NCBI GenBank assembly: GCA_030323885.1
Contig: CM059193.1
Location: 73,569,543-73,633,542 of the forward strand
Reading direction: 5' to 3'
Source: Branchipolynoe longqiensis
Taxonomy: Eukaryota > Annelida > Polychaeta > Phyllodocida > Polynoidae
DNA length: 64,000 nucleotides
Position 1 is the first letter of the stretch; each line of letters opens with the position of its first letter. Of this stretch, positions 53,981-62,715 are shown one piece after another. A program made the position numbers and the translations under genes. Below the pieces are notes generated by a model. The model was not told the DNA's origin. It saw only the letters and a program-made list of their open reading frames with translations, and did not search any database.

Positions 53981-54388
53981 TAGATAAAAGATTCACCCGG
54001 TACTTGTAGTACACGGGTGAAGATCAGCCTTATATAAATACGGGCGAAAATAGCGTTAGTATGGAACATCACCTAGAAACTGTGGCTCCAGTATCAAATG
54101 GCTACCCATGTAGGCACAGAGTTGGTGAAATGGAAGAGAATGCAAAAAGACAAGATGGCGGCCGCAGAATGCCGTCGATTTCACTTTTAAATCTTATTAA
54201 ACTAGATATTATATTATATTTTTCAACTCAAAGGTAGCGGGCTCTCAATAATACATATGTAAAGAATAAATGTTGCTTCTTAGATTGTGAAATTAGGCTC
54301 TCAATTCTTTGACCCGCATTTTCGCCACCTTTTACATAGGGTTGGTTTGCACCCCTACTGCAGCAGTATGGGGTGAATCTTGTATCTA
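53981..54388 (+). mobile_element. Mutator-like MITE, second copy, 9-bp target duplication
   Basis: TAGATAAAAGATTCACCCGG at the left and GGGGTGAATCTTGTATCTA at the right. The exact 9-bp flank GGGTAGGGG occurs at 53,972-53,980 and 54,389-54,397. The interior matches 30,337-30,754 reversed (GTTGGTGAAATGGAAGAGAA, GAATGCAAAAAGACAAGATG). 408 bp, no transposase. Confidence 0.85.
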
Positions 54389-54524
54389 GGGTAGGGGGTG
54401 GTGGCATGGTATGGGGGTGTCTGAGCCAGTCCCAGGGCAGGGTATGGTGGTTCTCATCAATGGGTGAGATGAAGAGGCTGTCCGGTAGGTTATCCTCTGA
54501 AAGAAAATATGAATCCATACTTTG

Positions 54525-54875
54525 CATCCTAGAAACACCTGAGGTGATATATAGCGGGATGATTACCAACCCAACTCGTCAAAGTGTGTGTGCATTGTGG
54601 TTTTAAAATGAAAGTGCTGCTCCACTGAGACACCGCATTACCGGTATCATGCTGCAATATCCCCCCCCCCCCTACCCCCATTCAAACACATCATTCCTGA
54701 CCCTGAGCCAATCAGCGTTTGTCCTGTTCTACAAAATGCCCATCACTAGGGTGAAGTGAAAATATGTCAAGTCCCTAACTAAAATTGTGGTTTATATCTT
54801 CGGTAAAACTCGAACAAGGGTTCGAACCCACGATCTTCTGTAGGTGAATTAGACACTGGACCACCGTCCGATAGA
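54525..54875 (-). mobile_element. SINE-A, old diverged copy
   Basis: TGCATCCTAGAAACACCTGA, GTGCTGCTCCACTGAGACAC, CCTGACCCTGAGCCAATCAG and inverted box B AGGGTTCGAACCCACGATCT. A C-run at ~54,661 is inserted in the body. Confidence 0.7.
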
Positions 54876-54984
54876 GGAAGTAAGGTATGTGCACATATGG
54901 GATATCATAATTACATGTTCGTTGATAAGGGGAGTGATCAGAAATGTGAGAGATGCCCTATTAAGAGGGGGCTATACCAGTGAT

Positions 54985-56479
54985 CACCAACAACTAATCA
55001 CCAATGCCTGGGAGGAAGGTTCTGTACCCCAAGCATGGAAGGATGCCAGCATTGTAACCATCTACAAGAAAGGTGATCGAACAGACTGTGGCAACTATAG
55101 AGGAACCTCTCTTCTTTCCATAGCAGGCAAGATCTTCGCCAGGATCCTACTCAACAGACTATCTATTCACATAACACCTGATGTAGTTCCGGAGTCACAG
55201 TGTGGCTTCAGAGGTAACTGGAGCACCGTGGATATGATATTTTGTCTCCGACAGGTACAAGAAAAGTGCATTGAGCAGGACCGACCACTGTACATGGTAT
55301 TTGTTGATTTCACTATGGCATTTGATACAGTCGGGAGGACCGGGCTATGGCAGCTACTGAGGAAGTATGGATCCCCAGAGAAGTTCACAACTATGATCGA
55401 GGCTCTACATACAGGAATGATAGCAAACATTAGTGCTGGAGGGGAAGTCTCGGAATCGTTCGGGGTTACCAATGGGGTCAAGCAAGGTTGTGTACTGGCC
55501 CCCACGCTCTTCTCCATCTTCCTATCAGCAATGCTCGACGAGGCTTTCCGAGACATGGGGGATGGCATCTATATACAGTCCAGACAGAGTGCTGACCTAT
55601 TCAATGTCGGACACTTCAGAGCGAAGACCAAGACTTCTCGGATACTGGTGAGAGAGCTACTATTCGCAGATGACAGTGCACTGGTTGCCCACTCTGCTGA
55701 AGAGATCCAGAAAATAGTGGACGCTTTCTCCGATGCATCAAAGAAGTTTGGCCTGAAGATTAACATCAAGAAGACGGAGGTGCTGTACCAACCCAACTCT
55801 ACAAGAACCCGAGAGGAGGAGATCATGGTTGACGGAAACAAGTTGAACTCTGTTCCAGAATTCACCTACCTCGGAAGCACTATATCAAGTGATGGGCGCA
55901 TTGATGCTGAAATACAGAGGAGGATGGCCAAGGCTAGCGCATCTTTTGGCTGACTATGCCAGAGACTCTGGAACAACCACCATGTGTCCATTCGGGTCAA
56001 AGGCAAGATCTACCATGCAATCGTGCTATCCACCCTACTATACGGAGCCGAGGCCTGGACAGTGTACAGACGACAGGTGAAAAAGCTGCATGCCTTCATG
56101 ATGCGACATCTGCGTTCAATCATGAGGCTAACCTGGAAGGACAAAGTCACAAATAAGGAAATACTCAAACAGACGGGGCTGCCCTCTATGGAAGATCTTC
56201 TGATCAAAAAGAATCTCCGGTGGACTGGACACCTCATGAGGATGTCATCAGACAGGCTACCAAAGCAGATCCTCTATTCTCAACTGTCTTCTGGTTACAG
56301 AAAGAGAGCGTGCCCTCGTCTCCGGTTCAAGGATACCATCAAGAGAAACCTGAAGCTGAGAGACATTAAGACCGACTCATGGATGCAACTCTCACAGCAG
56401 AGAGCTAAATGGAGAGTGGCAGTCAGGTAATGAAAGCAGTCTTTGTCGCATCGCGACTGACAGCATGATGATGATGATG
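54985..56479 (+). pseudogene. Non-LTR retrotransposon, 5'-truncated, RT plus C-terminal region (family 2)
   Basis: One reading frame covers most of the reverse transcriptase: the fingers (WKDASIVTIYKKGDRTDCG), FVDFTMAFDTVGRTGLW, the GVTNGVKQGCVLAPTLFSIF block and the catalytic LFADDSALVAHS (FADD). It continues through LLYGAEAWTVYRRQVKKLH and RWTGHLMRMSSDRLPKQIL to a stop near 56,430. A single in-frame TGA at 55,951-55,953 breaks it where relatives have Arg. The insertion is bounded by an exact 11-bp duplication, ATACCAGTGAT (54,974-54,984 and 56,480-56,490), and ends in (ATG)n. No endonuclease remains. Clade not resolved. Confidence 0.9.
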
Positions 56480-56567
56480 ATACCAGTGATGTTGCTATGC
56501 AAATGCTCGACTATCTCATCCCACATTACTCGACAGCCAGTGCGGTTAGATTAGTACTTGAGATGTT

Positions 56568-56883
56568 TTGTTTGTTTGTTGTTGTTGTCCTAGCAACGTC
56601 TAAGGTCATATCAGGACTTGACAGTGCACACTCATGGCGACCTTATAGTGCTGCCCCACTGGAAGACCAGGCTGCCAGCACCATGACCTGATATCCCACT
56701 CAGCCACATTATCCTGACACTGAGCAAACCAGTCCTTGCCCTATCCTAATAATGCCGAGTGCCAGGCTAGGAAGCGACAAGTATACATTTTTAAGTCATT
56801 GATTTGACTCGACCAGGGTTAGAACCCACGATCAACCAACACGGGAGACGGATGCTCTAACTCATTCGGCCATCCTGTCTGGT
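56568..56883 (-). mobile_element. SINE-A, full length
   Basis: TTGTTGTTGTCCTAGCAACG, CATATCAGGACTTGACAGTG, CTCTAACTCATTCGGCCATC. A short internal deletion removes the GGGTACCGACTTG region. Confidence 0.9.
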
Positions 56884-56944
56884 AGTACTTGAGATAACAC
56901 ATCGAACCATCAATGATAACCAATGAGCGAGTTTACACTCATTC

Positions 56945-57027
56945 ACCTCTGTACCTTTGCGCTAGTGCTGCTCAACTGGGAGACCAGGCTGCTGGCACCG
57001 TGGCCAAATATCCCACACAATCACATT
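56945..57027 (-). mobile_element. SINE-A, left part split by the YR element
   Basis: CTGCTCAACTGGGAGACCAG and AATATCCCACACAATCACAT then ATT. The SINE resumes at 61,592 (ATCCTGATACTGTGCTAACC). Intact SINE copies read CACATTATCCTGAC across this point. Confidence 0.8.
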
Positions 57028-57358
57028 GTCCATGATGTGCGCAACATGGGTAATTGAATGAACGAGACTGTGAATCTCAGTAGATTAGGGCACCATGGCG
57101 CCGACTATATTCTATTCTTAGAACTAATAACTTTGGCCGCTGATCGACGCGCCATCTACATGATACTTCTTGAACTACGCAGTTAGATTAAAATCAGACT
57201 GGTGGCGACATCTATATTCTCTTTTAGAACTAAAATGGCCACCGATTGACGCGCCACCTATAGTGATTTCCAGTCAAAGCCGATGACGTGGCACTGGAGA
57301 TATTCACTTCGACCAGACTTTTCAAACCGAGAGGACGTACTTCTGCCGCCCAGATTTG
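57028..57358 (+). repeat. A1 terminal repeat
   Basis: Starts GTCCATGATGTGCGCAACAT then GGGTAATT, an imperfect palindrome that is the likely recombinase binding site. CCATGGCGCCGACTATATTC follows at ~57,091 and GACGCGCCACCTATAGTG at ~57,249. It ends CGCCCAGATTTG. The duplicate is A2 at 61,100-61,430. Confidence 0.85.
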
Positions 57359-57430
57359 GATTGTAACTGGAGCAAGCATGACGGTTGAAAAAATCCAAGA
57401 ACATTAGGTCGAAGTCAGTGGCATCACCCC

Positions 57431-58372
57431 ATGAATCTACGCCGTAAAGCTAGCCTTGCTCAAGTCGAAAAAATGGATCGGCGCGAGGCACGGCGAGACA
57501 AAAGTGACAAAAACAAAATGGACGCGACAAGAAAGCCTGGAGGCGGCCATGACAGCATGCTTGACAGATCTATACGGAGGCGATCGCTTAAACCGACAAA
57601 CCATTGCTCCTCTGCGGTACAATCGGCTGAAACCTTCTATCACCAGCAAGTGGATGCGACAAAGTACGCGGAGCGATGGAAATACAGGTACGTGGGCTTC
57701 GCCGGCGGAGTGCTGGGGTCACGATACAAGGAGGTGGCCATGACAGCACGCTCGACGGATCACAACGTAGGCGATCGGTTGAAACTTCTTCTGATGCTGG
57801 CCGATGGCTTGAACGATGGAATTGTCACAACCGCGGGTTCGAATCTTGTTCACTCGATCGCTGGGGGTATCGGAGGCGTGCCGGTAGGGGAGGACGTGTT
57901 ATCTACAATGCAGTTTTCTCCAAGCCGGCGGCGTGTTGACGTCGTGCTGCAGGGAGGCGGCCATGACAGCATGCTCGACGGATCGTTAAGGAGGCGATCA
58001 TTTGAATCAACATGCCAAATGGACGCGACGAGCAACCCTGTGGACGTAGGATTAATCGTGGCTCTGGCTACAGTACAAAACCAAATTGATGATCTCAAAA
58101 CTGACATTGGTGCATGTATCGACAAACCGCATGAAGCATGCAGTGAAAAAAGGCTTGTGACATCATGCCACGTGGAGGCGTACATGACAGCATGCTCGGT
58201 ATTTCATGGACACGATCGATCGGAGCGAGCCCCGGAGACACTACAACATGGTCAATGCACCAATACAACGTCGATGCTACAGACGTCATGGACGTGGTCT
58301 GGCTACTTCGCAAAAATGGTTCACCCTATTAGGTCAGGGTTGGTGCTCGGATTTCTAGTCATGAGGTCCTGA
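57431..58372 (+). CDS. Open frame of the YR element, possible gag-like ORF1 with internal repeats
   Basis: A 313-codon frame begins 73 bp after A1, where ORF1 (gag-like) lies in Ngaro elements. It starts MNLRRKASLAQVEKMDRREA. A GGHDSMLDRSIRRRS-type motif recurs (residues ~37, ~175), reflecting a DNA word, GGCGGCCATGACAGCATGCT, present in four degenerate copies (57,540; 57,730; 57,955; 58,173). A short ALATVQNQIDDLKTDIGA stretch could be a coiled coil. No zinc knuckle is seen. It may be a genuine degraded gag or a chance frame in repeats. Overlapping minus frames are shadows. Confidence 0.4.
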   Translation: MNLRRKASLAQVEKMDRREARRDKSDKNKMDATRKPGGGHDSMLDRSIRRRSLKPTNHCSSAVQSAETFYHQQVDATKYAERWKYRYVGFAGGVLGSRYKEVAMTARSTDHNVGDRLKLLLMLADGLNDGIVTTAGSNLVHSIAGGIGGVPVGEDVLSTMQFSPSRRRVDVVLQGGGHDSMLDGSLRRRSFESTCQMDATSNPVDVGLIVALATVQNQIDDLKTDIGACIDKPHEACSEKRLVTSCHVEAYMTACSVFHGHDRSERAPETLQHGQCTNTTSMLQTSWTWSGYFAKMVHPIRSGLVLGFLVMRS

Positions 58373-59922
58373 GCGCCAATGTCGACGCCCAATAACAAGA
58401 TGAAGGTAAATGAGTCAGCTTTCCTCCTTGGAACTGGATCTGAACACCCGGTGTTATAAGGGAGCGAAAACAGAAAGTAACAATTCTGACAATTCTTTCA
58501 TATACCCAGACCCTTCATTTGTTAAATGCCAACGCACAGATGGTGTTGGTGGTGATACTATATAGCCACTGACTGACCATACGAGATATAAATGACATAG
58601 CCGCAGGGAAAGCTCCCTCCGTCTAAAACCTCATCTCGAATGCTGACATCAGCAAACCGCATATACAACCGCCAGTGCTGACATTACAGGAATGGTGATC
58701 AACATCAAGAACCAAAAACACAAAAAGTCAAATAACAAAAGCTGACACTCCACATTCTAATTCTCAATGCTGACATCAGCGAACCTCACATGCAACCGAC
58801 AGCGTTGACAATACAGGAATGGTGACCCACACCAAGAACACAAAACTGACACTGCATAGAAGCAACCGGTCCCCATGCTCTGTTGATATACTCGTAGAAC
58901 AAAGTGACCAGGCTTAAGTATACATAGCCACACCAAAGTCATGAGTATAGCAACCTCCTGCACGAGAGCTGAATTTGTCTGCACCATGTCAAAGCCTGAT
59001 AGATCACATTCTAAGATGTCAATTCAAAAAGTGCTCTGCTTTCTTGTTTTATATCATAAGCTTAATAGGGCTACCAAGCCTTATCACCATGGCGCTCTTC
59101 TAACAATTAAGGTGCAGCTTCACTGGGCACACGATATAACAAGATGACGATCTTCAGCCAATATCTCAAGAGCCTTACGTCATAACATTAACAATCTCAG
59201 TTGACTCTCACCAACATATACCTGGTCGCAGTCGTACAAGGTGAATTCAGACCACGCACCATATAGGCATAACTGTCTAACCAGACAACCTCCAGTGCTG
59301 ATAATGCAGGAATGTAACCTCCATGTAGCTGGACGAGCATGCGATGAGATCAGCTGACAAATCACATTCTAAGACGAAAGTTGTCTACAAATGCGTGATA
59401 AGAACCGAAGGTAATCGGAAAGTAACAACCCTGTCGATTTCCACAATGCAACAATGTAACAACTTTTCCAACATACATTAGCCAGAGACCTTTTTTCACC
59501 CACCAGCCTGCGAATTACACTGATCTGTACATAAACGCCATGAACCAGACGGTGATCCATACTTCGCACTCTGAGAGACGAAAGTTATCAGACGGCTGTT
59601 ATGGCGACCGTCTAGACATTGTCGCAGACGCAAAGTCTCAGGCAGTGCTGACATCACCATGACCTTGAGGTCGGGCAGTGCATGGGATTTGATTAACGAC
59701 ATGAAACCGCAAAGCGTTCCTCAAACATTTCATCCACCAGTACGCGGCATGATGACAATCCACATATGCGTGATAAGAATCACATAAAAATTTCTAATGA
59801 CCCTGCATGGAAACGGCTCCCCATACACTGTTGATGTACTCGCAGAACAAGTGACACAGGCCTAAGTATACATAGCCACTCTAGAGTCACGAGTATAGCG
59901 ACATCCTACACGAAAGCTGAAT
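58373..59922 (+). other. Non-coding body of the YR element with internal duplication
   Basis: No reverse transcriptase motif is recognisable in any frame. A ~150-bp segment at ~58,840-58,985 (CATGCTCTGTTGATATACTC, AAGTATACATAGCCACACCA, GAGCTGAATTTGTCTGCA) recurs diverged at ~59,795-59,940 just before RNase H. AGTGCTGACATTACAGGAAT-like phrases occur several times. The region seems rebuilt from duplicated pieces replacing the polymerase. Confidence 0.5.
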
Positions 59923-60290
59923 TTGTCTGCAGACCATCTCAAAAACCCACAGCTCGAGGCGATAAATCTGGTTGTCGCCCTCAAACATCTCTCTCCACAT
60001 CAAGTGCACAAATACACCATCGCAATAAACACAGACAATGCAACCTCACAGCAAGTGCTCAGTTCCGGGGCAGGTTGCGACCCTGTCATCTGTGCCTGTG
60101 CCCGGGAGATCTGGCTGTTTGCCGCACGAAGGAGTACTGACATTCTTGTCCGACACAAACCAGGAAAGGACATCATTCTCCTGATGCTCTAAGTCGTAGG
60201 TGTTTCGACTTGCGTGCAAGGAGTCTAGCCCAGAGACTTGTTGCTGAGGCCGGCCTGGAATCGGTGATTGTGACACATGACAATGCTTTG
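59923..60290 (+). pseudogene. RNase H domain remnant of the YR element
   Basis: The frame encodes LEAINLVVALKHLSPHQV, INTDNATSQQVLSSGAG, CACAREIWLFAARRSTD and VRHKPGKD. These match the order E...L..ALK, D-N-x-A...SG, C...RxIW and HxPGK of DIRS/Ngaro RNase H domains. The next conserved words (DALSRRCFDLRARSLAQRL) are in another frame from ~60,183, so one frameshift has occurred. The domain would remove RNA from the cDNA hybrid in reverse transcription. Confidence 0.75.
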
Positions 60291-60354
60291 ACCCCTAACC
60301 TGTAACCTGGGATCGATATTTAAATTGTTTTGCCTTCTCTCCCCAGGTTACTCA

Positions 60355-60980
60355 CAACGTCACCATCAGCGGCTTCTTGATGCCATTAAGGCTGGCCTGG
60401 CGGTTGGGACCTGGAGGAATAAGGCAGCCCAGGCAAGGGAATACTACTGGTGCTAGCTACTATCATCGCACACTTCTCCGACAGACTAACCTTTCCTAAA
60501 TTTGGCAGCTCTGACCCTGGCCACTATCTTCGGGCCAAGGATTTGAGGCTAACCGCAGTGGGCATCAATGTCCGAGTCCGGTAATCAAAACAATACAAGT
60601 CATCGTCTCCAAGAGACATTTCTCGTTCCGGCGATAACTGGATCGCCCTACTGTCCACATCAAGCGTGGAAGGATTACGTGTCCAGGACACCACTTCACC
60701 CCGATGGCCCTGCCTTCCTGACTACCAATGGATCACCTCTACGTGCAACCGCGTTGCTTGACACCATACGACTGGCCCTGTCCGTGGCAGGTCATCCGGC
60801 CCCAGCGGCAATGACACTGCATAATCTGAGATGAGGTGGTGCACAAGCCTGTGCTCTGCAACGATCGTCAATCAGCAACATCAAACACTTGGGTCATTGG
60901 ACCACTGACGCGGTGCATGATTATGTACCAAGGCAGTCGGTTTCATCGGCTCCCAGGACACTTGCTCTATTTTTTGGTTA
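60355..60980 (+). pseudogene. Tyrosine recombinase remnant of the YR element
   Basis: An N-terminal core-binding piece (HQRLLDAIKAGLAVGTWRNK, then AAQAREYYW) ends in a stop at 60,456-60,458. The catalytic part (from 60,568) carries TGSPYCPHQAWKDYV and GPAFLTTNGSPL. It continues MTLHNLR, a TGA at 60,833-60,835, then GGAQACALQ, IKHLGHW and VHDYVPRQ. The H-x-x-R box, the LGHW and the final Tyr nucleophile are visible; the first catalytic Arg is not clear. At least two stops and a frameshift inactivate it. The TGA falls where relatives have Arg. A CTTCTCTCCCCAG word at ~60,336-60,348 could be an intron end. Confidence 0.75.
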
Positions 60981-61099
60981 AGTGCCTGTAATCCTTGAAA
61001 TATCTAAGGTCATCTCATCATGAAAGAGTAATGTAACAAGCTAAGATAGAAAGAATTAAAATTGCCACTTTATACTACTGTCTCGTTCTGTTTTCAATT
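60976..61099 (+). repeat. B1 repeat of the YR element
   Basis: GGTTAAGTGCCTGTAATCCT to GTTCTGTTTTCAATT, duplicated as B2. The joint with A2 (TTTTCAATTGTCCATGATG) should match the junction of a circular intermediate. Confidence 0.85.
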
Positions 61100-61430
61100 G
61101 TCCATGATGTGCGCAACATGGGTAATTGAATGAACGAGACTGTGAATCTCAGTAGATTAGGGCACCATGGCGCCGACTATATTCTATTCTTAGAACTAAT
61201 AACTTTGGCCGCTGATCGACGCGCCATCTACATGATACTTCTTGAACTACGCAGTTAGATTAAAATCAGACTGGTGGCGACATCTATATTCTCTTTTAGA
61301 ACTAAAATGGCCACCGATTGACGCGCCACCTATAGTGATTTCCAGTCAAAGCCGATGACGTGGCACTGGAGATATTCACTTCGACCAGACTTTTCAAACC
61401 GAGAGGACGTACTTCTGCCGCCCAGATTTG
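61100..61430 (+). repeat. A2 repeat of the YR element
   Basis: Identical by eye to A1 over 331 bases. It continues into CCGTCCCACCCACCCAACTA, a block shared with solo units at 28,437 and 33,961 and absent after A1. Confidence 0.85.
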
Positions 61431-61467
61431 CCGTCCCACCCACCCAACTAATATGATGTATCGATAG

Positions 61468-61591
61468 GGTTAAGTGCCTGTAATCCTTGAACTATCTAAG
61501 GTCATCTCATCATGAAAGAGTAATGTAACAAGCTAAGATAGAAAGAATTAAAATTGCCACTTTATACTACTGTCTCGTTCTGTTTTCAATT
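61468..61591 (+). repeat. B2 repeat of the YR element
   Basis: Differs from B1 by one visible base (TTGAAC against TTGAAA). It ends CAATT, directly followed by the resumed SINE ATCCTGATACTG. Confidence 0.85.
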
Positions 61592-61636
61592 ATCCTGATA
61601 CTGTGCTAACCAGTCCTTGTCCTATCATATTAATGA
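61592..61636 (-). mobile_element. SINE-A, right part after the YR element
   Basis: ATCCTGATACTGTGCTAACC and AGTCCTTGTCCTATCATATT continue the SINE broken at 57,027. It then meets a sense SINE-A2. Confidence 0.8.
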
Positions 61637-61775
61637 GTTAAAAATGTATACTTCTCGCTTCCTAACCAGGTGCTCAGCATTATTATGATAGGGCAAGGAG
61701 CAGTGGAATGAGGAAGACTGATCGTCCACGATTTAAATGTCCCTACGCTTAATCAACTAATGTACCCCCCTCAAA
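61637..61775 (+). mobile_element. SINE-A2, sense, headless
   Basis: TATACTTCTCGCTTCCTAAC, GGGCAAGGAGCAGTGGAATG, AGGAAGACTGATCGTCCACG and TTAATCAACTAATGTACCCC. Confidence 0.75.
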
Positions 61776-61951
61776 AAACTAATTATTTCTATGCTGAAGC
61801 CTCTAAAATTAAGCTGTAGCTATTGAGATCAGTCAGCATCCATTACTTTCTAGACTGATGTATCCCATGGATTTCTGAGCTTGATTGATTGCTTGATTGA
61901 TTGCTTTTCTCCATGAGCTCATATTAAAACATGTTGAAGTGGTCACTAATT

Positions 61952-62414
61952 GTCCATGATGCGTGGCAACACAGGTAATTTGACATCCGTACACAGCCAT
62001 AGCCTCATAGTAACTAAGAAGGCCTTATGCTGCCCCCTATCAAGGAACAGTTGTACTAATATATGCCTTGTACGCTAGCACCGCCTATATTCACTTTCAA
62101 GATACAAAACCTGATTACCTAACTAATGCTATTGATCTGCCATCTGCAGTTGTATTTCTGAATTAATTAACCTTACAAGCCTATATAATGCCAGGTCCTG
62201 CAGCCGTGAGCTCACATCGACACAAGGAGGACACTGACTAGCCACCTGCCCACCCCTACGAGACATTGTTAAGGGCGAGGGTTAAAAGCTTCTTGACCTC
62301 ACTGTAATTGAACTTGTCATTGAAATTGAACTTTGTACTCATCAAAAACTTACACTGCTGGTGCTTAAAAATTAAATCCAACTTTAAACTAATATGCTGT
62401 GTTGTTGTCTACTT
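61952..62414 (+). mobile_element. Diverged solo YR-retroelement unit
   Basis: It starts after ATT with GTCCATGATGCGTGGCAACA then CAGGTAATTTG. The ATGCTGCCCCCTATCAAGG block is ~75 bp in, CTAGCCACCTGCCCACCCC at ~62,236, and a B-like tail (CAACTTTAAACTAATATGCT) ends near 62,414. Length and block order match the 492-bp A2-B2 unit, but the sequence is too diverged to be a recent copy. The right boundary is uncertain. Confidence 0.5.
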
Positions 62415-62712
62415 ATAGAGAAATGGTATAAAGAAGAAGTCCGCTTTAATCTAAAACTAAACATCGCACAACCTCCCCCGATGAATAGTCAATTCGAAAC
62501 CCTCTGTCTATAGTTTATAACCTCTGTAATTATCCACATCCCTTTCCTATCCTGACAAGTAGCTTTAAAAAATAATTGAATTACAGCAAATTGATCAACA
62601 CATGAAAGTGAAATCAATCCTCGTAATATGCGCAGTCAGCAGTTTCTATTACCCTTAGGGGCCTGGTTCAATATCGGTTTGCGGTGTGTTTCCCTCAGAG
62701 TAAAGCTACGTC
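62415..62712. other. Unannotated interval
   Basis: AT-rich, nothing recognised. Confidence 0.4.
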
Positions 62713-62715
62713 TTA

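Larger units (their letters stand above)
57028..61591 (+). mobile_element. DIRS/Ngaro-like tyrosine-recombinase retroelement, split direct repeats
   Basis: Structure A1 (57,028-57,358) - body - B1 (60,976-61,099) - A2 (61,100-61,430) - 37-bp spacer - B2 (61,468-61,591). Split direct repeats in this order are the hallmark of Ngaro and PAT-type DIRS-order elements, which integrate by a tyrosine recombinase and leave no target duplication. A1 and A2 look identical over 331 bp; B1 and B2 differ at one visible base over 124 bp. The body encodes RNase H and tyrosine recombinase remnants in the expected order, but I find no reverse transcriptase block. The element sits in a SINE, with ATT shared at both edges and at the B1/A2 joint. 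Total 4,564 bp; probably non-autonomous. Confidence 0.85.

Noticed and set aside
55167..55568. 133-codon minus-strand frame
   Set aside because: Antisense shadow of the non-LTR reverse transcriptase at 54,985-56,479.
57028..61591. Ordinary LTR retrotransposon
   Set aside because: The repeats are split (A1 ... B1A2B2), there is no target duplication, no integrase or protease is seen, and a tyrosine recombinase remnant is present.
57028..61591. Endogenous virus
   Set aside because: No capsid, envelope or viral polymerase motif; RNase H and tyrosine recombinase in this order fit a DIRS-order retroelement.
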